DNA from: Synechococcales cyanobacterium PMM_0085
Lineage (GTDB): Bacteria > Cyanobacteriota > Cyanobacteriia > Elainellales > Elainellaceae
Assembly (NCBI GenBank): GCA_949127705.1
Contig: CASBQJ010000567.1
Span: 1 to 7,996, forward strand
DNA length: 7,996 nucleotides
Direction: 5' to 3'
Part shown: positions 1 to 6,162 of the stretch, piece after piece
Position numbering within the stretch: position 1 is the first letter of the stretch
How the letters are laid out: each line of letters starts with the position of its first letter
Notes under the pieces: generated by a model
What the model saw: the letters and a program-made list of their open reading frames with translations, nothing else
Told to the model about the DNA's origin: nothing
The model's database searches: none
Made by a program: the position numbers and the translations under genes

Positions 1-145
1 ATGCAAGTCACGCTATGTAAACTAAATTAACAATCTGTTACAGAGAAGTCGTGCCACTTTTGGAGGATTGTGCCGTCACCCTTTAGACCCAGTCAGCCAA
101 TCTCATTGATTTACAGATTGAGTTGAAGTTTGGAGCGATCGCCCT

Positions 146-1549
146 CTAAACCACTCGGTTCTGGCGAATGCATTCGCAGTACCAGTTAAAGCTGGCTTTG
201 GGGATGCGAGCTTGGGTGGGGTAGTCAATGTAGGTCAGGCCGAACCGACGCGTGTAGCCCCAAGCCCATTCAAAATTGTCTAACAGGCTCCAAAGAAAAT
301 ATCCGTGGAGCGGGTATCCTTCTTGAACGGCACGGTGAGCTGCTTTGAGGTGCTGTCGCAGATAAAAGATGCGATCGCAATCGATCACTTCGCCCGCTGG
401 AGTGAGGATATCTTCGGCTGCACAGCCGTTTTCACTGATAAACAGCGGCAGGTGGCCTCGGCCTAGGGTTTCGCTCACATGGCGGATGCCCCAATAGAGG
501 GCTTCGGGCACTACCCACAGCCAGGGCATATGCAAGCGCGGGTAGCTGGCCGATAGCGGCAGCACCTCAAACCCTTGGGCATTGTCGGCAGCGCGCACAT
601 AGTTGCCTGTATAGACGTTGAAGCCCAGGGCATCTAATGGCTGAAAGATGGTGTTGAGGTCACCCGCGTGGATGTCGGGCGCATCGGCACCCAGGTGCTC
701 TAGTAACAGAGGGCTGTAGGCTCCAGTTAGAGCCGGGAAGATAATGCCGCCATTGGTACCTAGGGTGTGAAAGGCGCGTTTGGCGGCGGCAATGTGATCG
801 GGTGATTCGGCAATGGGGACTGGCACGCTGAAGTTGTCTACCAAGGCGATAGAGCAAGGTGTGATAGAGGCGGCACGGATGGCTTGACAGGCCAACCCAT
901 GCGCCAGCAGCGCATGGTGAGAGGTCTGCCAGACTTCCTTTTGGCTGCGTACCACGGTGCCGGGGGCGTGGGGCGGCACGTTGCCGACGCCGTAGCCTAG
1001 ATGCGTGAAGCAAACAATTTCATTAATCGTCATCCAGTGGGTGATGCGATCGCTCAGCCGACTGACCACCGCCGTCGCATAATCGGCAAAATCCTGCGCC
1101 ATTTCCCGACTACGCCAAGACCCATACAAATCTTCTAGCGCCTGGGGACTGTCCCAGTGAAACAAGGTGGCATGGGGCGTAATGCCGTGATCCCGCAGGC
1201 AATCGACCAGCCGCCGATAGAAATCGATCCCCGCTTCGTTCACTTGGCCGCGCCCGTTGGGCATAATTCGCGACCAGGCAAGGCTAAATCGATAGTGCTT
1301 GATCCCCAGCCGCGCCATCAGCGCCACATCCTCGACGTAGCGATGGTAGTGATCACAGGCGATCGCCCCCGTATCGTCATTGAGCACGCGTCCCGGCAAG
1401 TCGGTAAAGGTATCCCAGACGCTAGGCGTCCGGCCATCTTCATCAACCGCCCCTTCAATTTGATAGGCCGCCGTTGCTGCCCCCCACATAAACGTGTCAG
1501 GAAATTGGTAGCTTGCCATTGCAGAACGGGTCAGCGGGTCGCTTGCCAT
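146..1549 (-). CDS. Family 1 glycoside hydrolase (beta-glucosidase type)
   Basis: A retaining glycoside hydrolase of family GH1, which hydrolyses beta-linked glucosides or related sugars in a TIM barrel; the exact substrate cannot be read from sequence. Residue numbers count from a GTG at 1561. Seen: the N-terminal family signature with FMWGAATAAYQIEG (24-37; Gln34 contacts sugar), the LFHWDSPQAL strand (133-142; His135, Trp136), the acid/base in TINE (Glu181), the nucleophile in FISENG (Glu377), and the C-terminal LWSLLDNFEW (423-432) that closes the sugar pocket. Length fits the family (about 440-470). The residue after the acid/base is Ile rather than the usual Pro of NEP. No signal peptide is seen, so it is probably cytoplasmic. 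Start: ATG at 1549 has GAGG at 1556-1559, six bases upstream; GTG at 1561 overlaps the upstream stop as GTGA and is an alternative, as is ATG at 1519, just before the conserved domain. Last gene of a probable three-gene minus-strand unit. Confidence 0.93.
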   Translation of the reverse strand: MASDPLTRSAMASYQFPDTFMWGAATAAYQIEGAVDEDGRTPSVWDTFTDLPGRVLNDDTGAIACDHYHRYVEDVALMARLGIKHYRFSLAWSRIMPNGRGQVNEAGIDFYRRLVDCLRDHGITPHATLFHWDSPQALEDLYGSWRSREMAQDFADYATAVVSRLSDRITHWMTINEIVCFTHLGYGVGNVPPHAPGTVVRSQKEVWQTSHHALLAHGLACQAIRAASITPCSIALVDNFSVPVPIAESPDHIAAAKRAFHTLGTNGGIIFPALTGAYSPLLLEHLGADAPDIHAGDLNTIFQPLDALGFNVYTGNYVRAADNAQGFEVLPLSASYPRLHMPWLWVVPEALYWGIRHVSETLGRGHLPLFISENGCAAEDILTPAGEVIDCDRIFYLRQHLKAAHRAVQEGYPLHGYFLWSLLDNFEWAWGYTRRFGLTYIDYPTQARIPKASFNWYCECIRQNRVV

Positions 1550-1557
1550 GGGTTGCC

Positions 1558-2106
1558 TCACTTATCTAACCGCCGCATCAAGTAGGCCACGCCAAAATCC
1601 CCATTCGGATGTTTTTCTAATTGCTCTGCTAATGCAAAAATCTGTTGCGCTAGGTCGGAGCCAAGTTTGTCAATTAAGGCCAGCCGTTCACGCGTGGTAA
1701 ACTCTCGCTCTCTCATGCGGCTTTGCCAATCGCTAGAAAATAGCTGATCGATCAGGGTATGCAGCCCCAGCCCTGCCAACACCTCCCATTCGCCGCGATC
1801 GCACCACATCCCGCCACATTGCGGGCAGCGCTCTACATAGAACGGATTAGCCGATCCAACCCGTGCCCGCGACAAAAACCCGCGACAGTTGGGGCACAGC
1901 GCCGTTCTAGAATCGAGCAGCGACGGGGTATAGGACAGATCGGCCGGCACAGCAGGTGTGTTGGCAGCAGGCTGCTGCTGCTGCCAAACGGTATAGTCTT
2001 CGACTGGCAACCAGTTGCCCGCACAGCTGGGGCAGTGTTTGACCGCCAAACCTCCCGGCAACACATGGTCACTTAACTCGATCCCCCGCTCTTTGGGACA
2101 TTCCAC
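1558..2106 (-). CDS. Zinc-ribbon protein with two zf-TFIIB-like knuckles
   Basis: A 182-residue soluble protein of unknown role, related to proteins with the zf-TFIIB putative zinc-finger domain. Seen: an N-terminal half-finger with Cys3 and then CPSC (Cys25, Cys28), where the position expected to carry the fourth ligand is Glu6 (CPKE instead of CPxC); a complete second finger with CPNC (71-74) and CPQC (94-97), followed by GGMWCDRGEWEVL, typical of this family; then a helical, charged C-terminal region (about 103-180). A Gln run at 42-45 and an Ala/Pro-rich stretch link the two fingers. The start is GTG at 2106: it is the only start codon between the upstream in-frame stop and Cys3, and AGGGG lies at 2117-2121. 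The stop overlaps a possible GTG start of the glycosidase gene, suggesting coupled translation. Function is not inferred beyond zinc binding. Confidence 0.8.
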   Translation of the reverse strand: MECPKERGIELSDHVLPGGLAVKHCPSCAGNWLPVEDYTVWQQQQPAANTPAVPADLSYTPSLLDSRTALCPNCRGFLSRARVGSANPFYVERCPQCGGMWCDRGEWEVLAGLGLHTLIDQLFSSDWQSRMREREFTTRERLALIDKLGSDLAQQIFALAEQLEKHPNGDFGVAYLMRRLDK

Positions 2107-2136
2107 AATCCAATTTCCCCTGATGCTTTCACACTG

Positions 2137-2169
2137 CTATTTTGAACCTATTTTGAACCTGTTTTGGCA
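2137..2169. repeat. Short 11-base direct repeat between two genes
   Basis: Two perfect adjacent copies of CTATTTTGAAC (2137-2147 and 2148-2158) are followed by a degenerate third (2159-2169, CTGTTTTGGCA). They fill part of the 77-base gap between the PatD-like gene and the zinc-ribbon gene. Probably replication slippage; no regulator site is recognised. Confidence 0.7.
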
Positions 2170-2183
2170 CAGATTGGCATCGC

Positions 2184-2738
2184 CTAAGCCAATTCTGCCC
2201 CACCCTGGTCTAGATCTGCGCCATCTACGGCCAAATCAGTGGCCAAAATTTCAGTGGCCAAAGTTTCAGTGGCCAAAGTTTCAGTGGCCAAAATTGCCTC
2301 ACAGTAGCGCAGCAGTAGATCGAGGCGATCGCCTATCTGCTGTCGTCTCTGCTGGCTGGTTTCAGGCTGGCGAGCCGTTTTCAGAAACATCGTATCCATC
2401 GCCAGCAGTCGCAGCTGTTTGCTGATTTCGGTTTGAATCGACTGGAGCCGCAGGGCGATCGCCTCATCCATCTCGACCCAGGGCAGCGCCAAAATTTGCG
2501 GCTGAAACTGCTGAGTCATTGCCGCCACCGCCCCCATCAAAGCGTCCGCAGACGCCATACCAGACGTCATCCCAGACGCCATAGCTGCCGTGCTGCCCGT
2601 ATATGAACCGACCTGCTGCGGCTGGGTTTCGCTGCTTGCACGACCGTGATCCCCGTCTCTCAGCTCGGCGGAAATCCTTAGCTGCTCTAGAGCCTGCCGC
2701 AGCCTCTCATAGTGCTGTCGATGCTCACTTGGCACCAT
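2184..2738 (-). CDS. patD: PatD-like protein (heterocyst frequency control family)
   Basis: A 184-residue soluble protein that resembles PatD, a cyanobacterial protein that influences heterocyst frequency in Anabaena and is reported to interact with FtsZ. Seen: an N-terminal helix with HRQHYERLRQALEQLR (6-21), then after a linker the conserved-looking core LPWVEMDEAIALRLQSIQTE (85-104), the stretch ISKQLRLLAMDTMFLKTARQ (105-124), and RYCEAIL (144-150). The assignment rests on remembered family motifs and is not certain. Oddities: residues 53-64 are three tetrapeptides (MASG, MTSG, MASA) encoded by a 12-base tandem repeat, and residues 151-165 are three pentapeptides (ATETL, ATETL, ATEIL) from a 15-base repeat. 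The protein is therefore longer than I expect for the family (roughly 110-150 residues). No strong Shine-Dalgarno precedes ATG 2738. First gene of the minus-strand unit. Presence of patD need not mean that the organism makes heterocysts. Confidence 0.68.
   Translation of the reverse strand: MVPSEHRQHYERLRQALEQLRISAELRDGDHGRASSETQPQQVGSYTGSTAAMASGMTSGMASADALMGAVAAMTQQFQPQILALPWVEMDEAIALRLQSIQTEISKQLRLLAMDTMFLKTARQPETSQQRRQQIGDRLDLLLRYCEAILATETLATETLATEILATDLAVDGADLDQGGAELA
2236..2295. repeat. 15-base tandem repeat, 4 copies, inside the PatD-like gene
   Basis: Four exact-length tandem units: TCAGTGGCCAAAATT (2236-2250), two copies ending AAGTT (2251-2265, 2266-2280), and a fourth identical to the first (2281-2295). 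A partial unit (GGCCAAA, 2229-2235) adjoins the left end. Because the unit is a multiple of three, copy number changes keep the minus-strand reading frame and add pentapeptides of the form A-T-E-[TI]-L near the C-terminus. Confidence 0.95.
2549..2584. repeat. 12-base tandem repeat, 3 copies, inside the PatD-like gene
   Basis: Three units CAGACGCCATAC (2549-2560), CAGACGTCATCC (2561-2572) and CAGACGCCATAG (2573-2584) differ at one to three bases. They encode, on the minus strand, the tetrapeptides MASG, MTSG and MASA in a Met/Ala/Ser/Gly-rich linker between the N-terminal helix and the conserved core. Confidence 0.88.
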
Positions 2739-2810
2739 AGATACACCTAAATTGTGTCAACGTTTCGTTGCTTGGCTAAACAAATGTAAAGAAGTCTGTA
2801 TATAGTAGTA

Positions 2811-3023
2811 GAACAACGGCACCCTTAGTGTTCATGCTCCGGGTAAGTTATTAATTTAACTCGCACTGATCGACCATCTAAGTCTATCTGCTGATCCGAA
2901 TTTTCTAATTTGCTGCGAAAGCGGGAATCGAAAGCACCCTTGAGGACTTCCCAAACGTTGCCCCTTAGCAGTTTAATAACTTAATCCAGATTGAGCATTC
3001 ACGGAGGCAGGCAGACTGCTTCC
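2811..3023 (+). ncRNA. Candidate structured RNA (leader element or small RNA), unassigned
   Basis: Complementary segments nest into one fold on the plus strand. A 5' hairpin pairs GAACA (2811-2815) with TGTTC (2829-2833). A long-range helix pairs ATGCTC (2834-2839) with GAGCAT (2993-2998), and then GGG plus TAAGTTATTAA (2841-2854) with TTAATAACTTA plus TCC (2973-2987, one bulged A, one G-U). An inner helix pairs CTGCTGA (2888-2894) with TTAGCAG (2965-2971, one G-U), and enclosed is GGGAA (2923-2927) with TTCCC (2948-2952). A last hairpin pairs GGAGGCAG (3003-3010) with CTGCTTCC (3016-3023). The first two G-U pairs named work only on the plus strand, which sets the orientation. A possible -10 (TATAGT, 2801-2806) places a start near 2811. 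There is no U-run terminator after 3023. I compared it mentally with 6S RNA, tmRNA, RNase P, SRP RNA and common riboswitches and recognise none. Confidence 0.4.
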
Positions 3024-3287
3024 CATCTTGGTATCTAAAAAAGGTGTGAAAGGTGTAAAACCAGCCCGCTAAGAAGAGTCCAAATCCTCTGCTATATCTA
3101 ACTTTCAATCATCTAACTTTTAATCCCTTTACATGATCTCTCAGTCAAGCGTTTACGCGCTAGAGGCCAAATCGATCAACTAGGTTCTTCAAACGTTTAT
3201 TTTATCTATTTAAAGAATTCTCATGACTTTGCTTTCATCTCATTTTCTTCTGTTTTAACTCTCTCCATTTTCTAACTTTCTCCTTTT

Positions 3288-3295
3288 AAGGAGGT
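3288..3295 (+). promoter_or_regulatory. Near-perfect Shine-Dalgarno of rsh
   Basis: AAGGAGGT stands five bases before the ATG at 3301 and is fully complementary to the 3' end of 16S rRNA. This fixes the start of the rsh gene and is stronger than the sites of the other genes in this window. Confidence 0.85.
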
Positions 3296-3300
3296 GCCAC

Positions 3301-5580
3301 ATGGACACACCCACCTTGACGCTCCCGACAGACATTGTCTTACCAGACTGGCTGAAGCAGTGCTTGCTATCTCATCACTCTACGATCACAGGCGACGGAG
3401 CAGAACAGACTCGTGCTGATGCGACGTTAGTCTGTCGGGCGTTTGATTTTGCGTATCGGCTGCACGAAGGCCAATTGCGCGCTTCGGGAGAGCCATATAT
3501 TGCTCACCCCGTTGCTGTTGCCGGCTTGCTACGAGACCTAGGCGGCAGTGGTGCCATGATTGCGGCGGGTTTTTTGCATGACATCGTAGAAGATACTGAT
3601 GTCACGCTAGAAGATCTAGAACGGGAGTTTGGCGCGGAGGTAAGCCGTTTGGTAGAAGGGGTAACCAAACTTTCAAAGTTTAATTTCTCCAGCAAAACTG
3701 AGCGTCAGGCCGAAAATTTTCGCCGCATGTTTATCGCGATGGCGCAAGATATTCGCGTCATTATTGTGAAGCTGGCCGATCGGCTGCACAATATGCGAAC
3801 CCTAGAACACCTGTCTGATGAGAGACGTCGCCGCATTGCCCAAGAAACACGTGAGATTTTTGCCCCCTTGGCCAATCGCTTAGGAATTGGGCGCTTTAAG
3901 TGGGAGCTGGAAGACTTAGCCTTTAAGTATCTAGAACCAGATGCCTACCGCGACATGCAACAGCTGGTGATGGAAAAGCGCGCTGACCGCGAGGCTGTCT
4001 TGGATCGGGCGATCGCCCAAGTGCGTGACGAGCTAGAGAAAATCAACGTCCACTGTTTTGAGATTAGCGGTCGCCCTAAGCACCTCTATGGCATTTATGA
4101 AAAAATGCAGCGGCAGCAAAAAGAATTCCACGAAATCTTTGACGTAGCCGCCGTTCGCATCATTGTGGAAAGCAACGACGAGTGCTACCGCAGCCTTGCT
4201 GTTGTGCATCACCTCTTCCGCCCCATTCCTGGCCGATTCAAAGACTACATTGGTTTACCCAAACCCAATCGCTACCAGTCGCTGCACACGGTTGTGATTG
4301 GCAACACGGGTCGCCCAGTCGAAGTGCAAATCCGCACGGTAGAAATGCACCACATTGCCGAATATGGCATAGCCGCCCACTGGAAGTACAAAGAATCCGG
4401 CGGCTCTAGCGGCAAAATGACCACAGATGACGAAAAATTTACCTGGCTGCGGCAACTCTTAGACTGGCAAAGCGAACTCAAGGACGCCCAAGAATATTTG
4501 GAAAGCGTTCGAACCAATTTATTTGATGACGATGTCTATGTCTTTACACCCAATGGAGACGTTATTCCTCTGACGCAAGGAGCCACCCCCGTAGACTTTG
4601 CATACCGCATCCACACCGAAGTTGGCAACCACTGTGCGGGCGGCAAGGTGAATGGGCGGATGGTGCCGCTCGACACGCCTCTGCGCAATGGCGACATTGT
4701 GGAAATCATTCGGCAAAAAAATTCTCACCCCAGTCTGGACTGGCTAAATTTCACCGTCACCACCGGCGCGCGCAACCGCATTCGGCAATGGTATAAGCGC
4801 TCAAACCGCGAGCAAAACCTCCAACGGGGGCGCGAGATGCTAGAGCGAGAGCTAGGTAAAAAGGGATTTGAGGCGCTGCTCAAATCGGAAACGATGCACA
4901 CCACCGCCCAGCGCTGTAATTATCACAGTGCTGAAGATCTTTTAGCGGCGGTAGGGTATGGCGAGGTGACGCTCAATTTGGTGCTTAATCGTCTGCGCGA
5001 TGCGACCAAAGCTCAACAGCCGATCGCCCCGACGGCGACCAAAGACGAGCTATCGACGCTGTTGCCGTCGATTCCAGCGGTAGCGCCGACGACTCCTCGC
5101 GCCACACCAAAGGGACAAGGTTGCCCCATCCACGGCGTTGAAGGGTTGCTCTACCATTTGGCCGGATGCTGTAATCCAATTCCTGGCGAACCCATTATTG
5201 GCATTGTCACCCAAGCCAGTCGCGGCATTTCTATTCACCGTCAGGGCTGCGCCAATACCGATAATATCCCCGGCGATCGCCTGATCCCAGTCAGTTGGAA
5301 TGCCACAGACAGCCACAGCACCAGACCGCTAACCTACCCAGTCCAAATCCAAATTGAAGTAATTGACCGCGTCGGCGTGCTAAAAGACATTCTCTCTCGA
5401 CTGAGCGACCATAATATTAATGTTCGCAGTGCTCAGGTTAAAACATTCCCGGCTCAAACGGCCGTCATCAACCTCGGCATAGACATTCGCGATCACGAGC
5501 AGCTAGATCGAACCTTTGCCCAAATCCGCAAAATGAGCGATGTCATTCAGATGCACCGGGTCAGCCAGGTGGACAGCTAG
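3301..5580 (+). CDS. Bifunctional (p)ppGpp synthetase/hydrolase (RelA/SpoT homologue)
   Basis: Makes (p)ppGpp from ATP and GDP/GTP and also hydrolyses it, setting the stringent response level in the cytoplasm. The 759 residues match full-length long RSH proteins. Domains in order: HD hydrolase (about 45-190) with His69, His93-Asp94, Glu97-Asp98, and Asp160/Asn164 in KLADRLHNMRT, so hydrolase activity is expected to be intact; synthetase (about 230-365) with GRPKHLYGIYEKM (257-269), FKDYIGLPKPNRYQSLHT (313-330) and EVQIRT (341-346). Residues 312-315 are RFKD, the RxKD form of bifunctional enzymes rather than the ExDD of monofunctional RelA. TGS domain (about 412-472), helical region (480-570), a Pro/Ala/Thr-rich linker (571-606), a conserved-cysteine domain (Cys608, Cys623-Cys624, Cys650) and a C-terminal ACT domain (about 680-755). 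The start is set by the AAGGAGGT site. It stands alone on the plus strand and converges with rpsU. Called rsh or spoT-like in cyanobacteria. Confidence 0.97.
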   Translation: MDTPTLTLPTDIVLPDWLKQCLLSHHSTITGDGAEQTRADATLVCRAFDFAYRLHEGQLRASGEPYIAHPVAVAGLLRDLGGSGAMIAAGFLHDIVEDTDVTLEDLEREFGAEVSRLVEGVTKLSKFNFSSKTERQAENFRRMFIAMAQDIRVIIVKLADRLHNMRTLEHLSDERRRRIAQETREIFAPLANRLGIGRFKWELEDLAFKYLEPDAYRDMQQLVMEKRADREAVLDRAIAQVRDELEKINVHCFEISGRPKHLYGIYEKMQRQQKEFHEIFDVAAVRIIVESNDECYRSLAVVHHLFRPIPGRFKDYIGLPKPNRYQSLHTVVIGNTGRPVEVQIRTVEMHHIAEYGIAAHWKYKESGGSSGKMTTDDEKFTWLRQLLDWQSELKDAQEYLESVRTNLFDDDVYVFTPNGDVIPLTQGATPVDFAYRIHTEVGNHCAGGKVNGRMVPLDTPLRNGDIVEIIRQKNSHPSLDWLNFTVTTGARNRIRQWYKRSNREQNLQRGREMLERELGKKGFEALLKSETMHTTAQRCNYHSAEDLLAAVGYGEVTLNLVLNRLRDATKAQQPIAPTATKDELSTLLPSIPAVAPTTPRATPKGQGCPIHGVEGLLYHLAGCCNPIPGEPIIGIVTQASRGISIHRQGCANTDNIPGDRLIPVSWNATDSHSTRPLTYPVQIQIEVIDRVGVLKDILSRLSDHNINVRSAQVKTFPAQTAVINLGIDIRDHEQLDRTFAQIRKMSDVIQMHRVSQVDS

Positions 5581-5615
5581 ACACCAGAATGCCAGCGTAA
5601 AAATTCACAAACAAT

Positions 5616-5644
5616 CAGGTGCGCCCTACTAGAGAACGCACCTG
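5616..5644. terminator. Hairpin terminator between convergent rsh and rpsU
   Basis: A perfect 8-base inverted repeat, CAGGTGCG (5616-5623) and CGCACCTG (5637-5644), with a 13-base loop, lies between the stops of the two converging genes. On the minus strand it is followed by a T-rich tract (ATTGTTTGTGAATTTTT), which fits termination after rpsU; on the plus strand the following bases are less T-rich. Probably serves both directions, best for rpsU. Confidence 0.65.
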
Positions 5645-5661
5645 TTCATTGAGCCTGCAAT

Positions 5662-5847
5662 TTAATGGAAGCGCTTCCGGCGCTGTTTGCGCTTGGCGAT
5701 CGCCTTGCGCTTTTGCTTTTCAAGCGGTGTCTCAAAGTGTCTATATTTCCTCATGTCGGGGAAAATCCCCGCCTGAGACACTTTGCGCTTGAAGCGGCGC
5801 AGTGCTGACTCGATACCCTCATTTTCACCAAGAATTACTTGGGTCAT
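5662..5847 (-). CDS. rpsU: 30S ribosomal protein S21
   Basis: A 61-residue, very basic small-subunit ribosomal protein that sits near the anti-Shine-Dalgarno region of 16S rRNA and acts in translation initiation. Seen: the S21 pattern of a short N-terminus (MTQVILGENEGIESALRRFK), a middle region with FPDMRKYRHFETP (29-41), and a Lys/Arg-rich C-terminal helix (KQKRKAIAKRKQRRKR). Length is normal for cyanobacteria. GAGGA at 5854-5858 is six bases upstream of the ATG. It lies downstream of an RRM RNA-binding protein gene on the same strand; this rbp-rpsU order is known from cyanobacteria. The 315-base gap and the terminator in it suggest that rpsU is expressed from readthrough, its own promoter, or both. 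Confidence 0.96.
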   Translation of the reverse strand: MTQVILGENEGIESALRRFKRKVSQAGIFPDMRKYRHFETPLEKQKRKAIAKRKQRRKRFH

Positions 5848-5900
5848 CCTAGTTCCTCACAATTGGACTTCAATCACAGCATGCCAAAAATCAGTTTATG

Positions 5901-5936
5901 GACTCGGCGGTAAAAAATGAGTCTGCCCACACCGCC
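5901..5936 (-). promoter_or_regulatory. Candidate pseudoknot or switch in the rpsU leader
   Basis: Two perfect complementary pairs interlock: GACTC (5901-5905) with GAGTC (5919-5923), and GGCGGT (5906-5911) with ACCGCC (5931-5936). They lie 54-89 bases upstream of the rpsU ATG. They could form a pseudoknot or compete as alternative hairpins. Short pairs of this kind can occur by chance. Confidence 0.3.
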
Positions 5937-6022
5937 TCACCAAACTCTGGAAATTTGACTTAAATAAATACTTTAGCCAGCCTTCGATCACCTCACCTTC
6001 CGTCCATGAGGCTGTAGGTGCA

Positions 6023-6056
6023 GCATAGGAGGCATGAATCTTCCCTTCTCCTATGC
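6023..6056. other. Perfect 9-base inverted repeat between rbp and rpsU
   Basis: GCATAGGAG (6023-6031) and CTCCTATGC (6048-6056) are exact complements with a 16-base loop. Neither strand has a T-run right after it, so it is not a standard terminator. It sits downstream of the rbp terminator in the direction of transcription and may stabilise a transcript end or belong to the rpsU leader. Confidence 0.5.
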
Positions 6057-6090
6057 CTGTCAGCAACTTTTCTTGGCTATTGCTTAACCA

Positions 6091-6126
6091 GTATTAAAAG
6101 GGGGCAGACGCCTTGTCTACCCCCCC
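6091..6126 (-). terminator. Intrinsic terminator of rbp
   Basis: GGGGGCAGAC (6100-6109) and GTCTACCCCC (6115-6124) pair over ten positions with one C/A mismatch, around a five-base loop. On the minus strand the GC-rich stem is followed directly by TTTTAATAC (A-run at 6096-6099 on the plus strand), the classic form of a rho-independent terminator, 37 bases past the rbp stop. Confidence 0.88.
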
Positions 6127-6162
6127 AAGGCTTCTAGAGAGACACACTAGCGTTGAGGTCGA

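Larger units (their letters stand above)
2739..3300 (+). promoter_or_regulatory. 562-base intergenic region and probable leader of the rsh gene
   Basis: This gap separates two divergent genes. No credible coding region is seen. Its left half (about 2811-3023) can form a compact multi-helix RNA, listed separately. Its right half (3040-3285) is AT-rich and pyrimidine-rich on the plus strand (many TCTAACTTT and CTTTC stretches), with only a small potential stem at GCGTTTACGC (about 3150). TATAGT at 2801-2806 is a possible -10 element without a good -35 element. The region ends in the strong ribosome binding site of the rsh gene. Confidence 0.5.
5848..6162 (-). other. 315-base rbp-rpsU intergenic region
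   Basis: No gene is supported here. On the minus strand it holds, in order of transcription: the rbp intrinsic terminator (6091-6126), a 9-base hairpin (6023-6056), an AT-rich stretch (about 5955-5975) that could include an rpsU promoter although no clear -35/-10 pair was found, two interlocking complementary pairs (5901-5936), and the rpsU ribosome binding site. Confidence 0.6.

Noticed and set aside
31..120. Inverted repeats CAATCTGT/ACAGATTG (31-38, 113-120) and CAATCT/AGATTG (98-103, 115-120) downstream of the glycosidase gene
   Set aside because: They are short, widely spaced or weak, and no T-run follows on the minus strand, so a terminator call is not justified.
1157..1585. 142-codon plus-strand frame opposite the glycosidase gene
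   Set aside because: It is antisense to a region with clear GH1 motifs and has no recognisable features of its own.
2015..2425. 136-codon plus-strand frame with a repeated QWPKF motif
   Set aside because: The motif is the reverse reading of the 15-base repeat in the minus-strand PatD-like gene; the frame spans two better-supported genes and has no family resemblance.
2830..3000. tRNA, 6S RNA, tmRNA or RNase P RNA in the rsh upstream region
   Set aside because: A T-arm-like string on the minus strand (TTTCGATTCCC) has no matching stem, and no conserved signatures of tmRNA or RNase P are present. A 6S identity could be neither supported nor excluded by eye.
3003..3023. Hairpin GGAGGCAG/CTGCTTCC as an intrinsic terminator
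   Set aside because: Neither strand has a T-run directly after the stem; it was kept only as part of the candidate structured RNA.
6034..6087. 17-codon plus-strand ORF after GGAGG in the rbp-rpsU gap
   Set aside because: Only one base separates GGAGG from the ATG, the frame is very short, and both GGAGG and the coding part lie in an inverted repeat next to a minus-strand terminator.
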